Below, one piece after another: positions 53,994-61,821 of a stretch of 64,000 nt of DNA. The notes under the pieces were generated by a model. It searched no databases and was not told the DNA's origin. It saw only the letters and a list, made by a program, of their open reading frames with translations. A program made the translations under genes and the position numbers. Each line of letters opens with the position of its first letter. Position 1 is the first letter of the stretch. The stretch comes from an uncultured Eubacterium sp. (lineage in GTDB: Bacteria > Bacillota > Clostridia > Lachnospirales > Lachnospiraceae), in contig CAOKNO010000004.1 of the NCBI GenBank assembly GCA_948470065.1, positions 1 through 64,000 on the forward strand. The letters run 5' to 3'.

Positions 53994-54247
53994 TATGGTT
54001 TGGGAAGATGTAGTAAAAAGTGAAAATCAGGTTGTGCAAAGACAAAAATAAGAATATAATCAGATTACGCTTATCATGAGAAAGATAAGGGTTTATGAAA
54101 GCTATTTCATGAGGGTTTTTAAGGGTTATAATGTGAAAAAATCAACGGGGAATATCAGGGCAAAATTAGGATGGAAATATTATTTGAAAGATCTTTACGG
54201 GCACATACGGCAGGAACAAGAAAGGATTTTGCCAAAAGGAGGATTTT
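53994..54247. other. Intergenic stretch, no convincing gene
   Basis: A 63-codon open frame (54076-54267) occurs here, but it overlaps the UPF0175 start and has no clear ribosome binding site or family look. GCCAAAAGGAGG just before 54248 is the site for the antitoxin gene. Nothing else is supported. Confidence 0.5.
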
Positions 54248-54535
54248 ATGGCATTAGTGGATGTTAATATTAAAGTACCGGCGGAGATGGCTGTTTATTT
54301 GGAGCCATCCAATCAGGTTATCGAACTCGAAAGGAATGCGTTGCTGCTATATCCTTATATATTGAATCAGACCATATCGCATGGCCGGGCTGCAGAAATA
54401 TTGGGAATACGCAAAAATGAGCTGATAGATATTTATGATAAGTTAGGATTTTCTTATCTGGATTTAACAATGGATGATCTTGATGCAGAATTGGAAACAT
54501 ACAGAAAAGTGAAGGCAAAAGGTGAAGTGGTATGA
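54248..54535 (+). CDS. UPF0175 family antitoxin-like protein
   Basis: A 95-residue protein of the UPF0175 family, small helical proteins usually paired with a DUF3368/PIN-type toxin. The block LERNALLLYPYILNQ-ISHGRAAEILGI and the following ELIDIYDKLGF match the family's helix-turn-helix-like core. AAAGGAGG is perfectly placed before ATG 54248. The toxin start overlaps its stop (ATGA), but the toxin frame is cut after 20 codons, so this is now an orphan. Confidence 0.8.
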   Translation: MALVDVNIKVPAEMAVYLEPSNQVIELERNALLLYPYILNQTISHGRAAEILGIRKNELIDIYDKLGFSYLDLTMDDLDAELETYRKVKAKGEVV

Positions 54536-54594
54536 TAGTTGTATCGGATACTACGCCAATTATCTCTCTTTTGAAAATTAGCAGGCTTGAATAA
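54532..54594 (+). pseudogene. DUF3368/PIN-type toxin, truncated after 20 codons
   Basis: MIVVSDTTPIISLLKISRLE then TAA. The opening is the beta strand with the first PIN-domain Asp (VSDT-PI) of DUF3368 toxins, which are normally about 150-170 residues. Downstream sequence to the TetR promoter carries no continuation in any obvious frame, so the rest was deleted rather than merely frameshifted. Confidence 0.75.
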
Positions 54595-54702
54595 AAATAG
54601 TTAAGAATAACAAAGAACATACCAAATCTGGTAGTGGGATAAAAGAATACTTCAATAATAGAAAAACCTTGTTAGGGCAAATGGCTTACCTAAGAAAATG
54701 GC

Positions 54703-54753
54703 TTGACAAACATACTAATGGTATGTTAAAGTAAATACATACCGTCAGTATGT
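54703..54753 (+). promoter_or_regulatory. TetR-gene promoter with two palindromic operators
   Basis: TTGACA (54703-54708) and TAAAGT (54727-54732), spacing 18. Operator 1 is ACATAC-TAATG-GTATGT (54710-54726), lying between the two hexamers; operator 2 is ACATAC-CGTCA-GTATGT (54737-54753), about 27 bp centre to centre. Both have the same 6-bp half-sites with a 5-bp spacer, as expected for two TetR-family dimers. Confidence 0.82.
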
Positions 54754-54771
54754 TGAGGAGGCAGCAAAGGA

Positions 54772-55428
54772 ATGGCAAGGAATAAGCATCCAGAAGAAAC
54801 AGTCAATTTAATATTGGAGGTTGCGTTCCATTTATTTATGAAAAAGGGGTATGAGCATACGTCCATCCAGGATATCATTGATCAGTTAGGCGGGCTTAGC
54901 AAGGGTGCGATTTATCATCATTTTAAGTCAAAGGAAGATATCTTGATTGCTGTTACAGACAGGATGACGGCAGAATCGAACCAAATGCTTGCAGAAATCC
55001 GTGACCGTAAGGATCTGAACGGCAAGGAAAAACTCAAGGCTATTTTTAAAGAGTCCATCAGCCGGCCCGTACAGAACGATATTTTTACAGTAGCCCCAGA
55101 TTTCCATAATAATCCCAAGCTCCTTTTCAGCCTTTTGCATGATACGGTGGAACATGCGGCGCCTGCTTATATCCTGCCGATTATGGAACAGGGGATTTCA
55201 GACGGATCGATTCAAACAGAGTATCCAGAACAATTGGCGGAACTGATCTTGCTGGCAGCAAACGTTTGGATGAATCCTATGATATTTGACAGCTCTAGGG
55301 AAGAATCCTACGGTAAGTTTATGGTTTTTCGGCAGATGCTGCAGGGGTTTGGATTGGATGTCGTAGATGATGAAGTATTAGAAAGGCTGGAGGAACTGGC
55401 GTCCATTTACCAGGAGAGTAAACGCTAG
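54772..55428 (+). CDS. TetR/AcrR family transcriptional repressor
   Basis: A 218-residue regulator. The N-terminal HTH reads HLFMKKGYEHTSIQDIIDQLGGLSKGAIYHHFKSKEDIL (quoted here in part: YEHTSIQDI, SKGAIYHHF), the TetR signature. The C-terminal ligand domain is not classifiable. It sits behind two identical-half-site palindromes and 185 bp upstream of an MFS gene, so it most likely represses itself and the exporter. GAGGAGGCAGCAAAGG precedes the start. Confidence 0.92.
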   Translation: MARNKHPEETVNLILEVAFHLFMKKGYEHTSIQDIIDQLGGLSKGAIYHHFKSKEDILIAVTDRMTAESNQMLAEIRDRKDLNGKEKLKAIFKESISRPVQNDIFTVAPDFHNNPKLLFSLLHDTVEHAAPAYILPIMEQGISDGSIQTEYPEQLAELILLAANVWMNPMIFDSSREESYGKFMVFRQMLQGFGLDVVDDEVLERLEELASIYQESKR

Positions 55429-55613
55429 CACGGCAATGCCGCATAAGGAAATACACATTTTTTTGGCACAATACATACCAACGTGCGGTATTAAATTAAG
55501 AATGCGGGCAATGAAGCGCAAATGCTGCCAAAAAGGTAATTTGGGTATAAGATGGTACGTGGTTGGCAGGAGGTTGAAAAAAGAACCAGAATCAGAGATG
55601 AGAGGTGAAAGAT

Positions 55614-56864
55614 ATGGGACAGAAATTATTTTCAAAAGACTTTACGTTAGTTGTCATTGGGCAGGTGATATCATTGTTCGGCAATGCCGCAATCCGGTTT
55701 GCGTTGCCGTTATACTTATTAAACCTGACAGGTTCATCGGCGTTCTACGGGATTGTGACAGCGTGTGCTTTTATTCCTGCAATCCTACTGTCGCCAGTTG
55801 GGGGGATTGTTGCGGACAGGGTGAATAAAAGGAATATCATGGTTGTGCTGGATTTCTTTACAGCGGCAGTTATCCTGGCGTTTGCCTTGCTTATGGATGG
55901 GATGAATCTTGTCTTGCTGTTGACGGTTACGTTAATGCTTCTATATGGTATTGCAGGCGCGTACCAGCCGTCCGTACAGGCAAGCATCCCTGCGTTGGCC
56001 AGCCAGGAGCATTTTATGGCGGCAAATTCGATCATCAATACCATAAGTTCTTTTGCTTCTTTCATAGGGCCTGTGCTAGGCGGCGTTTTATATAGCGCCT
56101 ATGGGCTAAAACCAATCTTGTGGGTTTGTATGGCTTGCTTTCTTATCTCAGCAGTTATGGAGTTGTTTATCCAGATACCGTTCCAAAAACACGAGTTTGG
56201 CGGCAGTATCTGGAAGGTGGCAAAAGATGATTTTACGGATAGCATCCGTTTTATCCGGAAAGAGAAGCCTGTGATTGGCAAAACCCTTCTTGTCATCTGC
56301 GGGATCAATATGTTCTTAGCGGCAATGATTATGGTCGCAATGCCATATCTGGTAACAGAAGTATTCCATTTGGAAGCAGCGCAGGCAAACAGGCTTTATG
56401 GCTTTGCACAAGGGGCGCTGGCGGCAGGCGGGCTAGCAGGCGGCGTCGGCGCAGGTGTTTTTGCGGACAGGCTGGCAATCCATAAGGCAGGCAATCTGGT
56501 AATATCTTGCGCGTTGTTTGTGTTCCCGGTTAGTGTTTCCATGATGCTGTTTTCCTCTGGAATCATAAACTACATTGTGATTACTGCTTGTGGTTTTTCC
56601 ATTATGGTATGTTCCGCAATGTTCACGGTGCAGATGATGTCTTTTATCCAGGCGGAAACGCCGCAGCATTTAATTGGGAAGGTGATTGCTGCTATTTTTA
56701 CGGTCTCTATGTGCGTCCAGCCGCTGGGCAATGCGTTGTATGGCGTCTTATTTGAAGTTTGTAAAGGGTTTGAATATGCCGTTATTTTGTTCTCAGGCGT
56801 TGTGTCGTTGGGGATTGCAGTTTGTACAAGATCAATATTTCAAGGGTTTTCACAAGCCGTATGA
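55614..56864 (+). CDS. MFS transporter, probable drug exporter
   Basis: A 416-residue major facilitator superfamily permease of the DHA3-like type (macrolide or enterobactin exporter relatives) with about 12 hydrophobic segments. Motif A appears as GGIVADRVNKRN between TM2 and TM3, and AMIMVAMPYLVTEVF opens the second half. GTG 55605 precedes ATG 55614 in frame; the ATG with AGAGGTG was preferred. Pairing with the TetR gene suggests inducible efflux; the substrate is unknown. Confidence 0.88.
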   Translation: MGQKLFSKDFTLVVIGQVISLFGNAAIRFALPLYLLNLTGSSAFYGIVTACAFIPAILLSPVGGIVADRVNKRNIMVVLDFFTAAVILAFALLMDGMNLVLLLTVTLMLLYGIAGAYQPSVQASIPALASQEHFMAANSIINTISSFASFIGPVLGGVLYSAYGLKPILWVCMACFLISAVMELFIQIPFQKHEFGGSIWKVAKDDFTDSIRFIRKEKPVIGKTLLVICGINMFLAAMIMVAMPYLVTEVFHLEAAQANRLYGFAQGALAAGGLAGGVGAGVFADRLAIHKAGNLVISCALFVFPVSVSMMLFSSGIINYIVITACGFSIMVCSAMFTVQMMSFIQAETPQHLIGKVIAAIFTVSMCVQPLGNALYGVLFEVCKGFEYAVILFSGVVSLGIAVCTRSIFQGFSQAV

Positions 56865-56899
56865 TCATGATTCTACTCCTTTCTGCTTTGCGGTTCTGT

Positions 56900-57016
56900 T
56901 AGGCGATTGCAAAACTCCCTTTCTAGAAACAGCGGATGTACAATCTGTACAAAAAAGGGCGACTTGCGACGGCATCTGGTGCCCGCTTTTGTATGGATTG
57001 GACATCCGCGTCTGTC
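56900..57016. repeat. Palindromic dispersed element, copy 2 (core)
   Basis: It matches the core of the element at 22260-22377 with about six mismatches and a one-base gap over 117 bp. The left arm (GCGGATGTACAATC) pairs with the right arm (GATTGGACATCCGC) at 13 of 14 positions, whereas copy 1 pairs there less well and better further in. It lies between the converging MFS and DUF3592 genes. Its outer right arm is more decayed than that of copy 1. Confidence 0.85.
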
Positions 57017-57049
57017 AGTTCCTCGTTTGGCATTTCTTTTGGGATTGCG

Positions 57050-57583
57050 TCACGCGCTAGAGGCATGACGCTGTTTCCTGCGCCTGATGTATAAAAACAG
57101 GCAAATGGGAAGGTATAGCAGGATATACGCGGTGGAAATGCCCAGGATCTGCAGATTCTTTTTCTTTTGCCCTGCGGTATAGGACTCTGGGGTCAGGCCA
57201 GGCTCTACCGTGATATAGGTGCGGTTTGCAGGGATACGGAGCACCCGCCGTCTTACTGTTGCTTTGGCGTCTACTGCTTTTTGCCCAATCGTTTTGGCGG
57301 GCGTTTCGTCAGACCATTGGTAGCCGCTGCCGTCTGTGGCCTTGTAGTAGATCTTGTAAATGGTTTTTGTGCGGTTGATACGCCGGCCGCGCCTGCTTGT
57401 ACTGGTGTTTTTCACCTGGATGGGAAGCACCTGGTAAGGGGAAAATGTATGGACGCCTTCGTCTTTGTAGCTGTCAGCGGGAAGGAGGGCGGACAGGTTC
57501 TGGATGGAACGGTAGGCTGCGATGGCAGCCAGGACGAAGAGCGATAGGAATATCATAAAACGGATGGATTTCTGTTTGCGCAT
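57050..57583 (-). CDS. DUF3592-like membrane protein
   Basis: A 177-residue protein with two membrane segments: about residues 9-30 (FMIFLSLFVLAAIAAY) and about 145-165 (ILGISTAYILLYLPICLFLYI), with a beta-rich domain between that resembles DUF3592. A basic patch, STSRRGRRINRTK, and a basic tail are notable. GGAGGTA precedes ATG 57583; an in-frame ATG at 57586 sits closer to the site. Function unknown. Confidence 0.66.
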   Translation of the reverse strand: MRKQKSIRFMIFLSLFVLAAIAAYRSIQNLSALLPADSYKDEGVHTFSPYQVLPIQVKNTSTSRRGRRINRTKTIYKIYYKATDGSGYQWSDETPAKTIGQKAVDAKATVRRRVLRIPANRTYITVEPGLTPESYTAGQKKKNLQILGISTAYILLYLPICLFLYIRRRKQRHASSA

Positions 57584-57730
57584 CATTACCTCCAAAACTT
57601 AGCTGTTTCGTGTGAGTGGTTGTTGCTAGTATTATAACGTGTTTGGGGTTCCTGTGCAAGATGAAGGGAAGGGCTTGTATTTCCATGGGAAATCTTGTAA
57701 CATAGAGGAAAAACATAGGAGGGCTACAGC

Positions 57731-58303
57731 ATGAATTTAATTGCATCGGCAGATAAGAACTGGGGGATTGGCTTCGGGAATAAGCTATTGGTGCGTATTC
57801 CGGATGATATGAAATACTTTCGCAGCATGACGGTTGGCAAGGTGGTTGTCATGGGGCGGAAAACGCTGGAAAGCTTTCCTGGGGGACAGCCTTTGAAAGA
57901 CAGGGTAAATATTGTGTTGACCAATAATAAGGAGTATAAGGCAAAGGGCGCCGTAGTGGTATACAGCATAGAAGGGCTTTTGCGGGAATTGGAGCCTTAT
58001 AAGAGCGAGGATATCTATATCATCGGCGGTGAGAGCATCTACCGGCAGACGCTTTCTTTGTGTGATGTGGCATATATTACCAAGATAGCGTACGAGTACC
58101 AGGCGGATTCCTGGCTTATGGATTTCGATGCAATGGACGATTGGGAGCTTACAGCAGAGAGCGAGGAGCAGACATATTTTGATTTGGTCTATTATTTCCT
58201 GGAATACAGAAGGAAAGGCTCTGGGGAAAAACGGCCGGTAGCAATACCCGCAGAATTGGAAGATTCCAGGGCAAGGCAAAGCAAAGTGGATGGGAGCGTG
58301 TGA
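57731..58303 (+). CDS. folA: Dihydrofolate reductase
   Basis: A 190-residue NADPH-dependent enzyme regenerating tetrahydrofolate. LIASADKNWGIGFGNKLLVRIPDDMKYF (quoted in part: ADKNWGIGFGNKL) has the expected Trp-Gly-Ile-Gly opening, VVMGRKTLESFP the cofactor Arg region, and YIIGGESIYRQTL the second glycine motif. A tail of about 25 residues after the last strand exceeds the typical length (about 160). GGAGGGCTACAGC precedes the start. The next gene overlaps by 4 bp. Confidence 0.93.
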   Translation: MNLIASADKNWGIGFGNKLLVRIPDDMKYFRSMTVGKVVVMGRKTLESFPGGQPLKDRVNIVLTNNKEYKAKGAVVVYSIEGLLRELEPYKSEDIYIIGGESIYRQTLSLCDVAYITKIAYEYQADSWLMDFDAMDDWELTAESEEQTYFDLVYYFLEYRRKGSGEKRPVAIPAELEDSRARQSKVDGSV

Positions 58304-59256
58304 TCGTGCAGGATTTTTTCTTCAGTATCAATGTGACCGTCCCGATTTTTATGGTAATGGTCCTGGGGTGGTGGCTAAAACAGGTTGGGATGCTGGATGG
58401 CAACTTTGTGACGGTGGCGAATAAATTTAATTTCCAGGTCACGCTGCCGTGTATGTTATTTTTGGACATTTCATCGGTAGACATCCGGGCGGTATTTGAT
58501 CTGTCTTATGTGCTGTTTTGCGCGATTGCCAGTTCCATTTGCTTTTGGGGGATCTGGGGCGTTTCAAAGCTGTTCCTAAAAGGCGAGGATCGGGCGATGG
58601 CAGGGGCGTTTGTACAAGCGTCGTTCCGAAGCAGCGCGGCTGTGATGGGGCTGGCCTTTATCCAGAATATCTATGGGCAGTCTGCAATGGGGCCTTTGAT
58701 GATTGTCGGCGCCGTCCCTCTTTATAATATCTATTCCGTGCTTGTCCTGACATTTGAAGGGCAGCAGGATGTAGATCGGAAAGGGAAAATCCGGGAAGCC
58801 CTCGTCAATGTCTTAAGGAATCCGATTATCATTGCTATTTTCCTGGGGCTTCTGGCGTCCTTTGGCGGCATAAAGCTTCCTGATTTAGCCAGGAAGCCTA
58901 TCCAAAGCGTAGCGCAGATGGCTACGCCGCTTGCACTCGTGTCGTTGGGGGCAGGGTTTGAAGGCCGCAAAGCGTTGGCTAAGATCCGGCCGACCTTAGC
59001 GGCGGCTTTTTTGAAATTGGTGGCGCAGCCAGCGGTATTCCTTCCGATTGCAATATCCATGGGGTTTGGGAGAGAGAAATTGATTGCTATCTTGATTATG
59101 CTGGCAGCCCCTGCGACGCCAAGCTGTTATATTATGGCTAAGAATATGGGGCATGACGGGACGCTGACGGCAAGCGTTGTGGTTGCAACTACGCTGCTGT
59201 CTGCGTTTACCTTGACAGGATGGATTTTCCTGTTGAAATCGTTTGGATATCTATAA
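58300..59256 (+). CDS. AEC family transporter
   Basis: A 318-residue auxin efflux carrier-type permease with about 10 hydrophobic segments. IFMVMVLGWWLKQVGMLD is the typical TM1, NFQVTLPCMLFLDIS the broken helix, and the second inverted half has LGLLASFGGIKLPDL. Substrates of this family include organic acids and amino acids; not predictable here. The start is GTG 58300 (or GTG 58306), overlapping the folA stop. Confidence 0.88.
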   Translation: MIVQDFFFSINVTVPIFMVMVLGWWLKQVGMLDGNFVTVANKFNFQVTLPCMLFLDISSVDIRAVFDLSYVLFCAIASSICFWGIWGVSKLFLKGEDRAMAGAFVQASFRSSAAVMGLAFIQNIYGQSAMGPLMIVGAVPLYNIYSVLVLTFEGQQDVDRKGKIREALVNVLRNPIIIAIFLGLLASFGGIKLPDLARKPIQSVAQMATPLALVSLGAGFEGRKALAKIRPTLAAAFLKLVAQPAVFLPIAISMGFGREKLIAILIMLAAPATPSCYIMAKNMGHDGTLTASVVVATTLLSAFTLTGWIFLLKSFGYL

Positions 59257-59306
59257 CCCCGATCCTTGGGGCGGAAAGAACAAGCATAAGAAAAGAGGAG
59301 ATGGGT

Positions 59307-60422
59307 ATGCATGGCGGCGATATCTATAAATATCCTGGGATGGTAGATTTCTCAGCGAACATCAATTTCCTTGGACCGCCGGAAGCGGTGGTGGAATCTG
59401 CCAAGGCTGCGCTTGCAAGGATTGCCCGTTACCCACAGGTAGGATGCGCCCGGCTCCGTGAAGCAATTGCAGGATTGGAGCAGGTACAGCCTGAGCATGT
59501 GGTATGCGCGAATGGCGCGGCGGAAGCAATCTTCTCTCTGGCTTTGGCGCAAAAGCCCAAAAAGGCAGTTTTGTTTGCGCCTGCGTTTGGGGAATATGCG
59601 CGGGCGCTGCAGAGCGTAGGCTGTGAAATCCAGTATGTCAGCCTGCGCCCGGAACAAGGGTTTTGTATGACGCAGGATTGTTTTTCTAAGATAGGGCGCC
59701 CGGTCGATATGGTGATTGCCTGTAACCCAAATAACCCGACCGGGGTGCTGGCAGGGAAGGAAACGCTTCAGGGACTGCTGCAGATATGTGAAAGGATGGG
59801 GGCGCTCCTTGTGGTGGACGAATGCTTCCTGGATTTTGTGGATTCCGTGGACGCATGCACGATGAAGCGTTTCCTAAAGGGTTCGCAGAATCTGTTTATC
59901 CTAAAGGCGTTTACCAAGATATTTGCAGTGCCAGGTTTGCGCCTGGGGTATGGGCTGTGCAGCAATGCCGGGGTATTGGGACGGATGCGCCAGGTGACGC
60001 AGCCATGGAATGTGTCTGTCCCTGCCCAGGAGGCGGGGATTGCCGCAGCGCAGGAACCTGGTTTTTTGGAAAGGACCCGAGCCGCTTTGTGGAAAGAAAA
60101 AAAGTTTTTGTTGGGGCGTCTTGTGATATACCAGCCTCGGAGCCGAGGAAGCAAGGGAGAACCAGAAGGCGGTTTCTTCCTAAAGGTTTATGGAGCTGCT
60201 GCGAATTTTATCTTTTTCCAGAGCGTAGAAGGCCTTGGGGAAGCATTCCGGGAATATGGGATCTTGATCCGGGACTGCAGCGATTTTGAAGGGCTTGGAA
60301 AGGGATGGTATCGGATCGCCGTGCGCGGCAGGGCAGAGAATAAGCTGCTGTTGGATGCCTTAGATAAGATAAAAAAGGGGTATGGCAGCAGACAAGGTGT
60401 ATTCGGATGGGATCTTGGATAG
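59307..60422 (+). CDS. CobD/HisC-like class I aminotransferase fold decarboxylase
   Basis: A 371-residue PLP enzyme resembling threonine-phosphate decarboxylase CobD and histidinol-phosphate aminotransferase. MHGGDIYKYPG and DFSANINFLGPP are typical of CobD, CNPNNPTG is the PLP phosphate and Asn region, and Lys204 in KAFTKIFAVPGLRLGYG binds PLP. No cobalamin genes are in view, so the substrate could differ. ATG 59307 has AGGAG at the right distance; 59301 is too close to it. Confidence 0.82.
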   Translation: MHGGDIYKYPGMVDFSANINFLGPPEAVVESAKAALARIARYPQVGCARLREAIAGLEQVQPEHVVCANGAAEAIFSLALAQKPKKAVLFAPAFGEYARALQSVGCEIQYVSLRPEQGFCMTQDCFSKIGRPVDMVIACNPNNPTGVLAGKETLQGLLQICERMGALLVVDECFLDFVDSVDACTMKRFLKGSQNLFILKAFTKIFAVPGLRLGYGLCSNAGVLGRMRQVTQPWNVSVPAQEAGIAAAQEPGFLERTRAALWKEKKFLLGRLVIYQPRSRGSKGEPEGGFFLKVYGAAANFIFFQSVEGLGEAFREYGILIRDCSDFEGLGKGWYRIAVRGRAENKLLLDALDKIKKGYGSRQGVFGWDLG

Positions 60423-60433
60423 GAGGAAAGAGC

Positions 60434-61192
60434 ATGGCAAGCATATACAATAGGACAGACATTTACGATCTGTTTGACAATGAAGAGAAATACCAGGCAA
60501 TCAAGAAGCATTGGGAAGCTGTTTTGGAAGGTACAGATGTAAAGACGCTGTTAGACGTCAGCATTGGGACGGGGAGCCTGACGCTTTCTGCGGCAGAGTC
60601 AGGGATATCTTTGTATGGTTCGGATTTAAGCGTGGACATGCTAAAAAAGTGCAAAGAGAATGCGTCGAAACGAGGTCTTCCAATAGATCTTAGACCTTGT
60701 GATTTCCGGGAGTTAACAAAGCAGTTTAAGGAAACGTTTGACTGTGTTGCGAGCACGGGGAACTCGTTGCCCCACGTGACGAACGAAGAACTGGATGGCG
60801 TCTTAGAGCAGATGGATCTGCTTGTGAAGCATGGAGGATATTTGTATTACGATATGCGCAACTGGGATAAAATCTTAGAACAACAGAACCGTTTTTATTT
60901 ATATGATCCGATGTTTGTGGAGGATACAAGGGTAAACCTGGTACAGGTATGGGATTATCTTGAGGATGGTTCTATGACGTTCCATCTCTTGTATACTTTT
61001 GAGCGCAACAATAAAATCGTGCAGAAGGAGAGATTTGAAGAGACATATTACCCGGTAAGCCGGGAACGCCTGATTCAAAAATTAGAAAGCCTGGGATATC
61101 AAAACATCCGTCTGATGTGCCATCCAGCGTATTTTGAGCATGTGGATCCAAGGGATGTAGACTGGTATTGTGTGATCGCAAAAAAAGCTTAA
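60434..61192 (+). CDS. Class I SAM-dependent methyltransferase
   Basis: A 252-residue methyltransferase. Motif I is LLDVSIGTGSLTLSAAESG, then LYGSDLSVDML (acidic residue for ribose) and FDCVASTGNSLPHVT (motif IV region). The C-terminal substrate domain has YPVSRERLIQKLESLGY. AGGAGGAAAGAG precedes ATG 60434, 11 bp after the aminotransferase stop, so the two probably form an operon. The methyl acceptor is unknown. Confidence 0.87.
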   Translation: MASIYNRTDIYDLFDNEEKYQAIKKHWEAVLEGTDVKTLLDVSIGTGSLTLSAAESGISLYGSDLSVDMLKKCKENASKRGLPIDLRPCDFRELTKQFKETFDCVASTGNSLPHVTNEELDGVLEQMDLLVKHGGYLYYDMRNWDKILEQQNRFYLYDPMFVEDTRVNLVQVWDYLEDGSMTFHLLYTFERNNKIVQKERFEETYYPVSRERLIQKLESLGYQNIRLMCHPAYFEHVDPRDVDWYCVIAKKA

Positions 61193-61253
61193 TACTTGAC
61201 GTTAGCGCTATAATTTGCTAAAGTATGAAAGAGGAACCCATCTGCTGGCATAA

Positions 61254-61489
61254 TTTGGGGCGGCAGGAGCCGTGGCGGGGATCCTTTCCGGCGGGCTTCC
61301 GGTAGTCTTGTGGGATTACATCCCTTTGGCAGGCGGGCGCTTGGGGCTTTTACAGGGCTGTATTCTCTCGTGGTAGGGTTTGCGGCCAGCCTCGTCTTGA
61401 TTGTAGCGGCCAGCCTCTGCACGAAGGCGACAGATGCAGCGATCCTTCAGGAATTTGAAGATGTGGCTGCAGGGCGTGCCAGGGATTAA
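61254..61489 (+). pseudogene. Sodium/solute symporter (SSS, PutP-like) C-terminal remnant
   Basis: Frame 1 from 61254 reads FGAAGAVAGILSGGLPVVL then WDYIPL, a typical TM of sodium/proline-type symporters, and stops at TAG 61374. A +1-type shift near 61345 opens a second frame that reads GAFTGLYSLVVGFAAS..., a final TM, and an acidic tail ending at TAA 61487-61489. The two halves together resemble the last 80 residues of an SSS transporter; the rest of the gene is missing. Confidence 0.65.
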
Positions 61490-61513
61490 ATCTAAGAAAC
61501 TAATTCATTCAGA

Positions 61514-61544
61514 AAGAGAATCCTGCAGAGCAGGATTCTCTTTT
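61514..61544 (+). terminator. Intrinsic terminator, first of a duplicated pair
   Basis: AAGAGAATCCTGC (61514-61526) pairs with GCAGGATTCTCTT (61530-61542), 13 bp with a 3-nt loop, ending in TTTT. Confidence 0.85.
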
Positions 61545-61593
61545 ACATAGGAAAGTGCGTCCTATGAAACAAAAACGCTCCGCGTGGATCGCA

Positions 61594-61636
61594 CTGCGGC
61601 GGAAAGGAATTATGTTGCAAAAGCAACCCGCCGCAG
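61594..61636 (+). other. Compound hairpin between the duplicated terminators
   Basis: CTGCGGCGG (61594-61602) pairs with CCGCCGCAG (61628-61636). An inner stem pairs GTTGC (61614-61618) with GCAAC (61623-61627) around AAAA. Upstream, GTGCG (61555-61559) may pair with CGCAC near 61590. No protein of recognisable kind is encoded here. Confidence 0.6.
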
Positions 61637-61641
61637 GCGGG

Positions 61642-61667
61642 GAATCCTGCAGAGCAGGATTCTTTTT
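61642..61667 (+). terminator. Intrinsic terminator, second of a duplicated pair
   Basis: GAATCCTGC (61642-61650) pairs with GCAGGATTC (61654-61662), followed by TTTTT. The 9-bp stem and loop are the same as in the terminator at 61514-61544. Confidence 0.82.
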
Positions 61668-61726
61668 ATATAAAATGTATAATTATACTTAATTTTATTG
61701 AATTTTTAATCTTTTTTTTGTGAATA

Positions 61727-61755
61727 TTGACTTTATCGCTTTCATGCGATAAAAT
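61727..61755 (+). promoter_or_regulatory. Sigma-A promoter for the subtilase gene
   Basis: TTGACT (61727-61732), 17 bp, TAAAAT (61750-61755), in a strongly A+T-rich stretch. GGGCTTAAAGCCC near 61770 could form a small hairpin in the leader. Confidence 0.72.
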
Positions 61756-61821
61756 AAATTTCGGATTAGGGCTTAAAGCCCAAAGAGGAGGATAAAAATA
61801 GGAAGAAAGGATGAAGAGATT

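Noticed and set aside
54076..54267. 63-codon open frame before the UPF0175 gene
   Set aside because: It overlaps the antitoxin start in another frame and has no ribosome binding site or recognisable motif.
55436..55828. 130-codon open frame between tetR and the MFS gene
   Set aside because: It overlaps the MFS gene in a different frame and has no protein-like hydrophobic or domain pattern.
56686..57060. 124-codon open frame running out of the MFS gene through repeat copy 2
   Set aside because: Most of it is a shadow of the MFS frame and the rest translates the palindromic repeat; both repeat copies yield similar spurious peptides.
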